From: JANQIV01 sp050117315 | GTDB lineage: Bacteria > Bacteroidota > Ignavibacteria > Ignavibacteriales > Melioribacteraceae | Reading direction: 5' to 3' | DNA length: 29,264 nt | Assembly: GCA_050117315.1 (NCBI GenBank) | Contig: JASFMY010000087.1 | Coordinates: forward strand, 1-29,264 | Part shown: piece by piece, positions 16,081 to 24,542 of the stretch | Position numbering within the stretch: position 1 is the stretch's first letter | Layout: each line of letters opens with the position of its first letter | Position numbers and translations under genes: made by a program | Notes under the pieces: model-generated | What the model saw: the letters and a program-made list of their open reading frames with translations, nothing else | Told to the model about the DNA's origin: nothing | The model's database searches: none

Positions 16081-18537
16081 TTATTTAGCAACAATATTAA
16101 AAATCTTATTCTTCACATAAATCTCTTTAATGATTTTTTTGCCGTTTGTATACTTTTTCACATTTTCATTTTCATAAGCAACCTGTTTAACTTCTTCTTC
16201 ACTGCAGTCAAACGGCATATCAATTTTTGCTCTTAATTTACCCATTACCTGAACAGCAATGGTTACGGTATCCACAGTTAACGCAGCTTCATCAGCTTCA
16301 AACCAAACAGGCTTTTCAAATAAGGACTTATTATTACCCATAATATTCCAGCATTCTTCACCAAGATGCGGAGCTAACGGAGCAATCATTGATGCAAATC
16401 TAACCAACGAATAAGCCCGGAGTTCCGTTTTACAAGCTGATATGTTTTTAGATAACTCGTTCAGCAATTCCATCAACTGCGCAACGGCAGTATTGAACCT
16501 GAAGTTATCGATTTCAATATCTACCTTCTGCACTGCCTGATTCACTTTGCGGTAAACAGATTTTTCTTCTTCGGATAAATCCTTTAATTCAAATTTATCC
16601 GGGATATTTAGTCCTTCTAAAATATTTTCATGATCATTAAACAGTTGGTAAACACGCTGAACAAACCTGTCGGTGCCGACAATGCCTTTATCGTTCCAGT
16701 CACCGCCCAACTCGTACGGCCCCATAAACATTAAGTACATTCTAAAAACATCCGAACCGTATTGGGAAATAAAGTCATCCGGATTGACAACGTTGCCCTT
16801 TGACTTTGACATTTTCGCGCCTATGTTGGTAATTGTCCCCTGGTGAATCAATTTCTGAAAAGGCTCGTCACTGTTTACCAAACCGATATCTCGCAAAAAC
16901 TTATGAAAGAAACGCGCATACAGTAAATGCATTACAGCGTGTTCTGCACCGCCAACATACTGGTCAACGGGTGTCCAACCATTAGCCAGTTCCGAATCAA
17001 AAACATTTTCAAACTTTGGATTTAAGTACCGCAAGTAATACCATGACGAATCGACAAATGTATCCATGGTATCAACATCACGTTTGGCGTTTTCATTTCC
17101 GCATTTTGGACAAACGGTGTTTACAAAGCTTTCACTTGTTGCTAGCGGCGAACCGCCGTCGTTTTTGAAGTCAACGTCATAAGGCAACTCAACAGGCAGT
17201 TGGTCTTCAGGAACTGGGACTTCACCACATGATTCACAATGGACTATCGGGATAGGTGTTCCCCAATAACGCTGGCGTGAAATAAGCCAATCGCGAAGTC
17301 TGTAATTAATTGTTTTTTTCCCAATTCCTTTTTCTTCAAGCCAGTCGATTATTTTCTTTTTTGCATCATCAACATAAAGTCCGTTTAAGAAATCACTGTT
17401 GATCGCCTGACCGTTACCCAGATATGCTTTACCGTCAAAATCTTCCGGCTGCTGAACTGTTCGAATAATCGGTAAATCAAACTTTTCGGCAAATTCCCAA
17501 TCCCGTTCATCCTGCCCGGGAACAGCCATAATTGCACCTGTTCCGTATGTCATTAAAACATAATCCGCAATCCAGATAGGAATTTTTTCATTATTGACCG
17601 GATTGATGGAATAAGCCCCTGTAAAAACGCCTGTCTTTTCTTTTGTTGTCGAAGTTCTGTCTATTTCGGATTTTGACCTTACTTCCTCCTGGTATTCTTG
17701 AACGGCTTCTCTATACTCATCGGTTGTAATTTTATCTACCAGCGGGTGTTCCGGTGATAAAACCATATAAGTTGCCCCGAACAACGTATCAGGACGGGTT
17801 GTAAATATTATGAAGGACTCTTCGTGTCCGTCCAATTTAAATTCAACTTCAGCGCCTGTACTTTTACCGATCCAGTTTTTCTGCATCAGTTTTGTTTTTT
17901 CAGGCCAATCGATTTTTTCCAAACCGTCAAGCAATTCCTCAGCGTATTCCGTAATCTTAAAAAACCATTGTGTCAAATTTTTCTGTGTTACTGTTGTACC
18001 GCACCTTTCACATGTACCGTCGCCAAGTACCTGCTCGTTTGCCAAAACAGTATTACACGAAGGGCACCAATTTACGGGAGCATTCTTTCTGTACGCCAAA
18101 CTCTTTTCATATAATTTCAAAAACAACCATTGATTCCATTTATAATATTCGGGATCGCAAGTCATCAACTCCGCATCCGAGTCATACATATTGCCCATTC
18201 GTTTAAGCTGAACACGGATATCTTCAATATTTTTAATCGTACTGTCGTGAGGGTGAATTCCTGTTTTGATTGCATAGTTTTCGGCCGGTAAACCAAATGC
18301 ATCATAACCCATTGGTTCAAAAACGTTAAATCCTTTCAATTTTTTATACCTTGCCCAGGAGTCGGTCGGACCGTAATTATACCAATGCCCGCAATGGAGT
18401 TTAGCTCCCGAAGGATAAATGAACATCACCAAACAGTAAATCTTTTTCTCTAAATTAGTTAAGTCTGTTTTATAGGTTTTATTCTCTTCCCAATATTTCT
18501 GCCATTTGGCTTCAACTTGTTCAAACGGATATTTCAT
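16081..18537 (-). CDS. leuS: Leucyl-tRNA synthetase
   Basis: 818 aa, normal for bacterial LeuRS. Charges tRNA-Leu. Class I signatures are HCGH (48-51, in YPSGAKLHCGHWYNYGP) and KMSKS (575-579). Zinc-type cysteine pairs occur at 158/161 with 176/179 and at 434/437 with 476/479. The CP1 editing domain (about 220-405) has FTTRPDT (245-251) and, later, VPGQDERDWEFA, where the textbook form is PAHDxRD; the editing aspartates remain. Start at 18537 is supported by the conserved N-terminus (MKYPFEQVEAKWQKYW); upstream Shine-Dalgarno is weak. It lies 91 bp after the toxin gene on the same strand. Confidence 0.97.
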   Translation of the reverse strand: MKYPFEQVEAKWQKYWEENKTYKTDLTNLEKKIYCLVMFIYPSGAKLHCGHWYNYGPTDSWARYKKLKGFNVFEPMGYDAFGLPAENYAIKTGIHPHDSTIKNIEDIRVQLKRMGNMYDSDAELMTCDPEYYKWNQWLFLKLYEKSLAYRKNAPVNWCPSCNTVLANEQVLGDGTCERCGTTVTQKNLTQWFFKITEYAEELLDGLEKIDWPEKTKLMQKNWIGKSTGAEVEFKLDGHEESFIIFTTRPDTLFGATYMVLSPEHPLVDKITTDEYREAVQEYQEEVRSKSEIDRTSTTKEKTGVFTGAYSINPVNNEKIPIWIADYVLMTYGTGAIMAVPGQDERDWEFAEKFDLPIIRTVQQPEDFDGKAYLGNGQAINSDFLNGLYVDDAKKKIIDWLEEKGIGKKTINYRLRDWLISRQRYWGTPIPIVHCESCGEVPVPEDQLPVELPYDVDFKNDGGSPLATSESFVNTVCPKCGNENAKRDVDTMDTFVDSSWYYLRYLNPKFENVFDSELANGWTPVDQYVGGAEHAVMHLLYARFFHKFLRDIGLVNSDEPFQKLIHQGTITNIGAKMSKSKGNVVNPDDFISQYGSDVFRMYLMFMGPYELGGDWNDKGIVGTDRFVQRVYQLFNDHENILEGLNIPDKFELKDLSEEEKSVYRKVNQAVQKVDIEIDNFRFNTAVAQLMELLNELSKNISACKTELRAYSLVRFASMIAPLAPHLGEECWNIMGNNKSLFEKPVWFEADEAALTVDTVTIAVQVMGKLRAKIDMPFDCSEEEVKQVAYENENVKKYTNGKKIIKEIYVKNKIFNIVAK

Positions 18538-18628
18538 AGTACTCTAACTTTTTCTGGAAAAAATAAGCTTAAAATTACTGAATAAAGGGTCGGATAGCAA
18601 GGTGAGTTTGTTGATCATAAAAGTGGCT

Positions 18629-19000
18629 TCATGAAATTTTAATTACGTCTAATACAATACAAATACCTTTTTCAACTTTTTCCAACTTTTCTTTCGAAAG
18701 TATACCTAACTTTTTAATAATGCTATCCTTATCAATTGCTCTTATTTGAGCACAATGAACTACACTATCCTTTTTCATGTTTGCTTCACCTTTGTTGATA
18801 AGAATATGGAAGGGACTATCTTTTCCGTACGAATCAGTTATTGGACAAACAACTATTACCGAAGCATGCTCATTGATAATATCATTCGAAACAATTACTG
18901 CCGGTCTGTTTTTTGTCATCTCATACCCATGAAGTGGTTTTAAATCAACTAAATATATTTCACCTCTTTTAAGATTCACTTTCTGCGTTTCTCCATTCAT
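18629..19000 (-). CDS. MazF/PemK-family toxin
   Basis: 123 aa if started at the ATG at 19000. Type II toxin of the MazF/PemK fold, expected to cleave mRNA. Visible features are RGEIYLVDLKPLHGYEMTK (12-30), RPAVIVSND (R32 in the catalytic arginine position), PIT (T55 in the catalytic threonine position), and SVVHCAQIRAID-KLGILS near the end. The gene overlaps the antitoxin gene. A GTG at 18979, with GGAG 11 nt upstream, would start the protein just before KRGEIY and is a real alternative; a still longer frame begins at 19045. Located between the antitoxin and leuS. Confidence 0.88.
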   Translation of the reverse strand: MNGETQKVNLKRGEIYLVDLKPLHGYEMTKNRPAVIVSNDIINEHASVIVVCPITDSYGKDSPFHILINKGEANMKKDSVVHCAQIRAIDKDSIIKKLGILSKEKLEKVEKGICIVLDVIKIS

Positions 19001-19223
19001 TAGAAATTTCTTTATCAGTACTGTAATAAAACTTACATGCTTCAATCAATTCTTTCTTGAGTTTTTCTTTTTCAACCTTTGATACGTATTCCTCCAAAGC
19101 ATTTCTAACAATCTGACTAAATTTTAATCCCATTTCTTCACCTGTTTCTTCAACCTTTTTGAGTAATGAAACCGGAATTATAAAATTCTTTTTTATATTT
19201 TCTCTTCTAAATCGGGTATCCAT
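18969..19223 (-). CDS. Ribbon-helix-helix antitoxin partner of MazF-type toxin
   Basis: 84 aa. An N-terminal ribbon-helix-helix-like DNA-binding region (KKNFIIPVSLLKKVEETGEEMGLKFSQIVRNALEEYV, about 11-47) is followed by a charged helical tail (48-84) that would wrap the toxin. AAGGAG lies 7 nt before the ATG, one of the best ribosome binding sites in the window. It precedes and overlaps the toxin gene by 32 bases (or 11 with the GTG start), the usual antitoxin-first order. The pair is probably autoregulated through a promoter around 19270-19277. Confidence 0.85.
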   Translation of the reverse strand: MDTRFRRENIKKNFIIPVSLLKKVEETGEEMGLKFSQIVRNALEEYVSKVEKEKLKKELIEACKFYYSTDKEISNEWRNAESES

Positions 19224-19269
19224 TATAGCTCCTTTTTCAGTAATTATTATACTGCTTTTTGTACTCCCC

Positions 19270-19277
19270 CAAATATA
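19270..19277 (-). promoter_or_regulatory. Candidate -7 element of the toxin-antitoxin promoter
   Basis: On the minus strand the bases read TATATTTG, matching TAnnTTTG, about 47 bases before the antitoxin ATG. No well-spaced -33 TTG is seen. It is divergent from the next promoter candidate. Confidence 0.4.
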
Positions 19278-19335
19278 TAATACAAATAAAACCTTTCTAA
19301 TAACAATTCTAAATTCTCTCTCACCGGTTATCCTT

Positions 19336-19343
19336 TAATTTTG
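19336..19343 (+). promoter_or_regulatory. Candidate -7 element for the S9 peptidase gene
   Basis: TAATTTTG matches TAnnTTTG and ends 59 bases before the ATG at 19403. No -33 TTG at the expected distance was found. Confidence 0.4.
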
Positions 19344-19402
19344 AATTCTTATTCACTAAATTTATTTTTCAAAAAAATTTCAGATAAATCCCCGGAGAAA
19401 CA

Positions 19403-21430
19403 ATGAAAAAACTTATCTTCCCAATATTTTTAATAATAATATTCAATACAATCATGCAGGCACAAACCAAAAGACCGATCACTGTTGAAGACCTGTGGTC
19501 AATGAAGAGATTAAAAGCTTTTGATATTTCAATGGACGGGCAATGGATTTTGTTATCCGTTCAATTTTATAGCATGGAAGAAAACAAAGGCAATTATGAC
19601 ATTTACATAATGAAATCTGACGGGTCGGATTTGAAACCGTTAAAAAAATCGGAAGAAAATGAAACCGAACCTAAGTTTATTCCCGGCACAAGAAAAATAA
19701 GTTTTATAAAAGGGGAGCAGCTTTATCAATGCAATTACGACGGAAGTAATGAAGAAAAAATATCCGACATTTACAGCGGTGTGTCAAATGTAATCTGGTT
19801 TAACGGCGGTAAAAGATATTTATTCAACTCCGATATGTACCCCGAATGTTCCGACATGGAATGCCAGAAAAAGAAAGATGATGAAAAGGATGCAAGTAAA
19901 GTTGATGCAATGATTTTTGATGAACTTTTCTACAGGCACTGGGATAGATTCCTGGGCGAGAAAAGAAGCAGGCTTTTGTATACGGAAGTAGGCACAAATA
20001 TTTTGGAATCATTTAATATAAATAATAAATACGCAGTTCCGCCTATTTCTTTGGGCAGCTCAGGTGATATTGCTGCCTCACCGGACGGGAAGGAAATTGC
20101 ATTTACAACCAATACTGACAAAGATTTAGCCTACAGTACAAACAACGAAATTTATATCACCAATATTTACGAAGGCGGAAAGCACGATAAAAAAATGCCG
20201 TTAAAAATTTCACAAAGTGCGGGCAATGATAACTACCCGCTTTATTCACCGGACGGGAAATACATTGCATACCGCTCAATGGCGAGAGCAGGATTTGAAG
20301 CCGACAAATATTCATTATTGCTGTACGACAGGGAAACCGGTGAAACAAAAAATCTGACGGAAAAGGTTGATATTTCAGTAGGAGAGATGGTATGGAAACC
20401 TGATTCAAAAACTATCTTTTTTACTGCCGCAAACGAAATTTATACTTCAATTTATAAAATCAATATTGAAAGTCCCTCGGTTGTAATAGTTGTTGAAAAA
20501 AGGATAAACGGGAAATTAAAAATTAAAGGCAACAAACTTTACTTTTTGCAGGAAAGATCAAACCTACCGCATGAATTGTTTGTGAGTGATCTTGACGGAA
20601 TGAATATCAAACAATTGACTTTCTTAAATAAAGAATTACTCAGACAACTTGGAATGAACGAAGTGCAGACATTCTGGAGCGAAGGTGCCGAAGGTGAGAA
20701 AGTACAGTCAATATTACTAACTCCCCCAGGGTTTGATGAAACAAAAAAATACCCGATGATTTTCTTAGTTCACGGCGGACCGCAAGGACATTGGGAAGAT
20801 GATTTTCATTACAGATGGAACCTACAGATGTTTGCAGCAAAAGGTTATGTTGTTGTTGCTCCCAACCCGAGAGGAAGCACAGGTTACGGGCAAAAATTCA
20901 CCGACGGTATTACAAAAGACTGGGGCGGTAAAGTTTATACAGATTTAATGAATGCTTATGATTATGCAATAGAAAATTACAAATACATTGATGCAAACAA
21001 CACGTTTGCTGCAGGAGCTTCATACGGCGGTTATATGATTTCCTGGATTGCCGGGCACACCGACAGGTTTAATGCACTTGTAAATCATGACGGAGTTTAT
21101 AACCCCGAAAGTATGTTTGGTGCAACCGAAGAACTCTGGTTTCCATCCTGGGAATTCGGAAGACCCTGGGAAGATTTAACTTATTATGAGAAATGGGCTC
21201 CGAAAAGATATGTTAAAAATTTTAAAACGCCCATGCTGGTAGTACATGGCGGCAAAGACTACCGTGTACCAGAAACACAAGCATTTGAATTATTTACAGC
21301 ATTACAGAGTATGAATGTTGAAAGTAAATTTTTATATTTCCCGAACGAAAATCATTTTGTTTTAAAACCGCAAAATGCAAGATTGTGGTGGAATACAATT
21401 TATGATTGGTTCGAAAAATACAAGAGGTAA
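19403..21430 (+). CDS. Secreted S9-family serine peptidase (prolyl oligopeptidase / DPP type)
   Basis: 675 aa. Signal peptide at 1-20 (MKKLIFPIFLIIIFNTIMQA). Residues 35-410 form a WD40-like (TolB-type) propeller with SPDGK motifs (226-230, 282-286). Residues 425-675 are the alpha/beta hydrolase domain: oxyanion HGGP (457-460), nucleophile S540 in GASYGGY, D619 in HGGKDYRVP, and H651 in NENHFV. The triad is complete, so an active periplasmic or secreted dipeptidyl/acyl-aminoacyl peptidase is expected, resembling the S9C/DPP5 group. GGAG stands 8 nt before the ATG. Its stop is 2 bases before the DUF1232 gene. Confidence 0.95.
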   Translation: MKKLIFPIFLIIIFNTIMQAQTKRPITVEDLWSMKRLKAFDISMDGQWILLSVQFYSMEENKGNYDIYIMKSDGSDLKPLKKSEENETEPKFIPGTRKISFIKGEQLYQCNYDGSNEEKISDIYSGVSNVIWFNGGKRYLFNSDMYPECSDMECQKKKDDEKDASKVDAMIFDELFYRHWDRFLGEKRSRLLYTEVGTNILESFNINNKYAVPPISLGSSGDIAASPDGKEIAFTTNTDKDLAYSTNNEIYITNIYEGGKHDKKMPLKISQSAGNDNYPLYSPDGKYIAYRSMARAGFEADKYSLLLYDRETGETKNLTEKVDISVGEMVWKPDSKTIFFTAANEIYTSIYKINIESPSVVIVVEKRINGKLKIKGNKLYFLQERSNLPHELFVSDLDGMNIKQLTFLNKELLRQLGMNEVQTFWSEGAEGEKVQSILLTPPGFDETKKYPMIFLVHGGPQGHWEDDFHYRWNLQMFAAKGYVVVAPNPRGSTGYGQKFTDGITKDWGGKVYTDLMNAYDYAIENYKYIDANNTFAAGASYGGYMISWIAGHTDRFNALVNHDGVYNPESMFGATEELWFPSWEFGRPWEDLTYYEKWAPKRYVKNFKTPMLVVHGGKDYRVPETQAFELFTALQSMNVESKFLYFPNENHFVLKPQNARLWWNTIYDWFEKYKR

Positions 21431-21432
21431 AA

Positions 21433-21795
21433 ATGCCGGAAGAATTCAGCAAAATTGAAATTGACGAATTTACTGACGAATACGACTCCCCCGAGTCAGT
21501 TGAAGAAGCAGCAAAAGAAGTTGATGAAGGACTCTGGACAAAATTAGAAAGAGTCGGACAAAAAATATCTTTTGCAAAAGATATTGTAGCACTTTACAAT
21601 TATTTATTCGACAATTCCGTAAGCTGGTATAGAAAGTCGATTGTTGTAGGTGCCCTTATTTATTTTATTACTCCGATTGATGCAATACCGGACCTCGCGC
21701 CGCTGTTTGGCTACATGGACGACCTTGGTGTGATTACGGCAGTATTAAAATTTCTTGGCAGCGAGTTGATCCCTTATTACAATAAAGATAAATAG
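21433..21795 (+). CDS. DUF1232 (YkvA-like) membrane protein
   Basis: 120 aa when begun at the ATG at 21433, where AAGAGG from the end of the peptidase gene is correctly spaced. An acidic N-terminal part (1-35, many E and D) precedes the DUF1232 domain (about 66-101) with the hallmark YFITPIDAIPDLAP followed by YMDDLGV. One or two membrane helices are likely (68-82 and 98-115). Family function is unknown. Transcribed with the S9 peptidase (2-bp gap) and followed by a terminator. Confidence 0.88.
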   Translation: MPEEFSKIEIDEFTDEYDSPESVEEAAKEVDEGLWTKLERVGQKISFAKDIVALYNYLFDNSVSWYRKSIVVGALIYFITPIDAIPDLAPLFGYMDDLGVITAVLKFLGSELIPYYNKDK

Positions 21796-21805
21796 AAATT
21801 TAAAT

Positions 21806-21852
21806 AGCTGTTTTGCCAATTTATATTAGCGGAACAGCTTTATTTTATCCCA
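21806..21852 (+). terminator. Rho-independent terminator of the peptidase-DUF1232 operon
   Basis: AGCTGTTTTGC (21806-21816) pairs with GCGGAACAGCT (21829-21839) over 11 bp with two G-U pairs, loop of 12, followed by TTATTTTATCC. Confidence 0.7.
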
Positions 21853-21872
21853 TCGAACTGCTCCATATTATA

Positions 21873-22050
21873 TAGAGTTTCTGCAAAATTAGATATCTAA
21901 ACTTTTGTCATTTCTACCGGTCTGCCTCGCCGGCATGGCGAGAGGGAGAAATGTACTCTAATTGAAAGATTTCCCGCCAAAAAGACGGCGGACAGGCTCA
22001 CCCAAAAAACGGGTTCGAAATGACCGACTTTTTATTTTGCAGAAACTCTA
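21873..22050. mobile_element. 178-bp non-coding element with 17-bp perfect inverted ends
   Basis: TAGAGTTTCTGCAAAAT (21873-21889) and ATTTTGCAGAAACTCTA (22034-22050) are perfect inverted copies. Inside lie a second inverted pair (TCATTTCtACC near 21909 and GGTTcGAAATGA near 22012), the hairpin CTCGCC-GGCAT-GGCGAG (21926-21942), and a CCGCC/GGCGG hairpin near 21974-21990. It is GC-richer than its surroundings and has no open frame. This nested structure fits a MITE or REP-like composite. No target-site duplication is obvious. Confidence 0.6.
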
Positions 22051-22104
22051 ATGTTAACCAGTTGTGTGAAACAGATATTTGGATAATTGAAAAAACAGTG
22101 TTTA

Positions 22105-22133
22105 ATTGTCATATCGACGAACACAGTGAGGAG
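22105..22133. repeat. Fragment of a GTCATTTCGACGAA-type dispersed repeat
   Basis: ATTGTCATATCGACGAAC, then ACAGTGAGGAG, resembles a family of short intergenic repeats I remember from Bacteroidota and Ignavibacteria genomes. The inner ends of the 178-bp element (TTGTCATTTC, GAAATGAC) and AGAATGACAA at 22349-22358 look like diverged relatives. Identification is from memory only. Confidence 0.4.
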
Positions 22134-22349
22134 CCTGGCCGTAGCATTTTTCTGCGAAGGAGGGCTTGCCCGCCATCTTTTGGGTGTGATATTTTCATCC
22201 TGGATTTTTCAAATAAGCATCTATAAAGATTTCTTATCCCACAGAACGCATAAGCATCAACTTAAAAAAATATACACTTACGGTTAGAGTTTCACTCCAA
22301 TACTCACATAATAAAAAATTACAATTATGAAATAGATTCTACCTCAGCA

Positions 22350-22722
22350 GAATGACAACCTACATTAACGAGACGTCAAAAAATATTACGAAATGGCCGC
22401 TTACATTACGGAAATAGGAAAAGAATCTGCGGAAATGATAATTGACATTCGCGGAATGGTGAAAGTATGTATGGAAATGACAATTGACATTCGCAGAATG
22501 GAAAAAGCATGTACGGAAATGGGAAAAGATTCTGTGGAAATAGAAAAAGTATCTGCGGAATAGCAATTGACATTCGCAGAATAGTGAATGTATGTATGGA
22601 AATGACAATTGACATTTGCGGAATGGGAAAAGCATCTGCGGAAAGGTAATTTACATTGACAGAACGGCAGCTTACATCGACCGAATGACAAAAAATTTCA
22701 CAGAATGAAGCTACAACGGCAC
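22350..22722. repeat. Degenerate tandem array of about 18 units of 20-22 bp
   Basis: Units start with GAAATG/GAATGG. Two unit types recur: one reads GAAATGACAATTGACATTCGC (four copies, near 22432, 22474, 22559 and 22599), the other GAAA..AAAAGnATCTGCG (near 22411, 22521, 22540, 22621). A higher-order pair, the GTGAA.GTATGTATG unit followed by an ACAATTGACAT unit, occurs at about 22454-22494 and again at 22579-22619. The period is close to a multiple of three, so all minus-strand frames stay open, which creates spurious reading frames. Confidence 0.85.
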
Positions 22723-22890
22723 AAACGTTTGACATTGCGACGTGGTTAATTTATACTTGTAACACTTGACGATTATCTCTGTTTCTTAAAGAAGAAATAG
22801 CCAACTATATTTACACTTCGTTTTCTAATTTCAGATTTTTATTTTGCACACGCAATTATTGAAAACAAATTTGATTACAGGAACTACTAT

Positions 22891-23460
22891 TTGTTGTTTG
22901 ATCACAACAATAAATATTCTGAAGAGGAATTAATTACTTCGGTAAAAAATTCCGATCAGTCGGCGTTTAAAGAATTATGTCGATTGTACTACGAACCGAT
23001 TTATCGGTTCTTGTGGCGCAAAACTTATGACCATGAAATAGCGAAAGACCTTGTTCAGGACGTATTTGTTAATATTTGGAGAAATAGAAACAATCTTGAT
23101 TCGCAGAATAATATTAAAGCATATATCTACAAAACAGCCAGTAATATAGCTATCAATCATATTAAGAAGAAATCCATAAAAAAAAATTATTTTGTTAATG
23201 ACTGTGAAACTGATATGAAGGATAATTCAGGAAACTCAATGGAGTTTGAAGAATATATGGATGATATAATGATGGAGATTCCACCTAAGCAGCGTATTGT
23301 CTTTATGCTGAATAAATTTGAAGGTTTCAAATACAAAGAAATTGCCGAGATGCTTGGTATTTCAGTAAAGACAGTAGAAAGCAGAATGAGTAAAACATTA
23401 AAAACTCTTAGAAATAAGCTGAAACATTTAATAATTTTGTTATTATTTCTTTTTAGATAG
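22891..23460 (+). CDS. ECF RNA polymerase sigma factor, FecI-like
   Basis: 189 aa. Region sigma-2 at about 25-92 (AFKELCRLYYEPIYRFL, DLVQDVFVNIWRN) and region sigma-4 at 125-178 (PPKQRIVFMLNKFEGFKYKE, IAEMLGISVKTVESRMSKTL). It belongs to the group of sigma factors paired with FecR anti-sigma factors and TonB receptors in Bacteroidota. The start is a TTG (22891) with AGGA 8 nt upstream; no ATG is available before the sigma-2 region. It is followed after 62 bp by the FecR gene. The hydrophobic end (LIILLLFLF) is unusual but short. Expected to switch on this operon when the receptor signals. Confidence 0.9.
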   Translation: MLFDHNNKYSEEELITSVKNSDQSAFKELCRLYYEPIYRFLWRKTYDHEIAKDLVQDVFVNIWRNRNNLDSQNNIKAYIYKTASNIAINHIKKKSIKKNYFVNDCETDMKDNSGNSMEFEEYMDDIMMEIPPKQRIVFMLNKFEGFKYKEIAEMLGISVKTVESRMSKTLKTLRNKLKHLIILLLFLFR

Positions 23461-23522
23461 GGTTTTTAGTAACATTAATTGTAGAAAGAAGTAGAGAAAA
23501 AAATAAATATTTTCAGGTTAGT

Positions 23523-24542
23523 GTGAATAAAAAGAAGATCGAAATACTAATTACCAGATTTTTATCCGGTGAAGCTACTGAGCATGAGAGTAAGCAACTT
23601 GAAGATTGGCTGGCTAAATCGGAAAAGAACAGGAAGGAATTTGCCAGGATAGAGACAATCTGGCAGAAGATATCCCCTTCACAACCTGAAGAAATTCCAT
23701 CTTTTGATTCATTTTGGGCTGATTTAGAGGGTCAGCTATCCAAAGATTCTTCTCTTGCATCAAGGAAAGAGAAATCGTTCCGCAATCCGTTTGCCGGATT
23801 ATTAGAACCGTTTTTCACTAGGCCTATAGGAGCTTTTGCAACTTCCGTAGTTTTGTTAATTATTATAGGCATCGCATTATTGAATTATTTTGCAGAAGAC
23901 CCAATACTTTTCATTACATCTCAAGACGAGAAGATTACGTTAACACTTCCTGATAATTCTTCTGTCAAGTTAAATTCAAACACCACTGTTTCATACAACG
24001 AAAAAGATTTCCCGGAGGAAAGAATAATAAATCTGGACGGGCAAGCTTTTTTCCGAGTCTCACATAACGGACTTCCGTTTAAGGTAAAGACAAAGAATGC
24101 TGTTGTAGAAGTTTTGGGTACCAGTTTCGATGTGAGCTATAGAAATGATAAAACCGCATTAATTGTTGCAAGCGGCAAAGTCCTTTTCAAGTCTCAAAAG
24201 AACCCTGATGATAGTGGAGTTATTTTAACAAAAGCTCAGATGAGCACCTGTTCCAACGACGAATTTCCCACAACTCCAATTAGCGTTTCCTCCGAGTCTT
24301 TAATTAGCTGGATTAATGAAAAGCTGATCTTTAATAACTCCCCTATGAGTGAAGTAGCGGAAGTTCTTAATAAGACTTTCACAAGCAAGATTATTCTCTA
24401 TAGTAATGTTGGCAAATTGAAACTCACAGGAGAGTTTGAGCAACAATCCCTTAAAGAAATAATTGAACTGATTTGCAAAGCACTTGAACTCGATTATAAA
24501 TTTGAAAACAATTCCTATGTTATCTTTAAGAACAACGAATAG
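23523..24542 (+). CDS. FecR-family anti-sigma factor with DUF4974 domain
   Basis: 339 aa, GTG start with AGG 5 nt upstream. Cytoplasmic N-terminal part (1-95) with a FecR N-terminal type sequence (LITRFLSGEATEHESKQLEDWL), one transmembrane helix (102-123), FecR domain in the periplasm (135-225, LPDNSSVKLNSNTTVSY, LDGQAFFRVSH, VLGTSFDVSY) and C-terminal DUF4974 (268-336, LIFNNSPMSEVAEVLNKTF). It should hold the sigma factor inactive until contacted by the STN domain of the receptor encoded next. It overlaps that gene by 26 bases. Confidence 0.92.
   Translation: MNKKKIEILITRFLSGEATEHESKQLEDWLAKSEKNRKEFARIETIWQKISPSQPEEIPSFDSFWADLEGQLSKDSSLASRKEKSFRNPFAGLLEPFFTRPIGAFATSVVLLIIIGIALLNYFAEDPILFITSQDEKITLTLPDNSSVKLNSNTTVSYNEKDFPEERIINLDGQAFFRVSHNGLPFKVKTKNAVVEVLGTSFDVSYRNDKTALIVASGKVLFKSQKNPDDSGVILTKAQMSTCSNDEFPTTPISVSSESLISWINEKLIFNNSPMSEVAEVLNKTFTSKIILYSNVGKLKLTGEFEQQSLKEIIELICKALELDYKFENNSYVIFKNNE

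Larger units (their letters stand above)
21796..22890. other. Repeat-rich gene-free region
   Basis: About 1100 bases between the DUF1232 gene and the sigma factor gene, without a credible gene on either strand. It holds the terminator at 21806, a 178-bp inverted-repeat element (21873-22050), a CGACGAACACAGTGAGGAG-type repeat fragment near 22105-22133, and the 21-bp tandem array (22350-22722). The last 150 bases before the sigma gene are AT-rich; a TATTTTG near 22851 is one base short of a TAnnTTTG box. Confidence 0.6.

Noticed and set aside
22008..22020. GGGTTCGAAA, resembling a tRNA T-arm
   Set aside because: No acceptor, anticodon or D-arm can be built around it; it is the inner arm of the 178-bp inverted-repeat element.
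22350..22722. CRISPR array
   Set aside because: Units are contiguous, degenerate and without unique spacers of uniform length; no cas genes nearby.
22360..22735. Three overlapping minus-strand reading frames of 91-109 codons rich in HFHTYFHHSANVN-like repeats
   Set aside because: They are produced by the 21-bp tandem array, whose period near a multiple of three keeps several frames open at once; no ribosome binding site or gene context.
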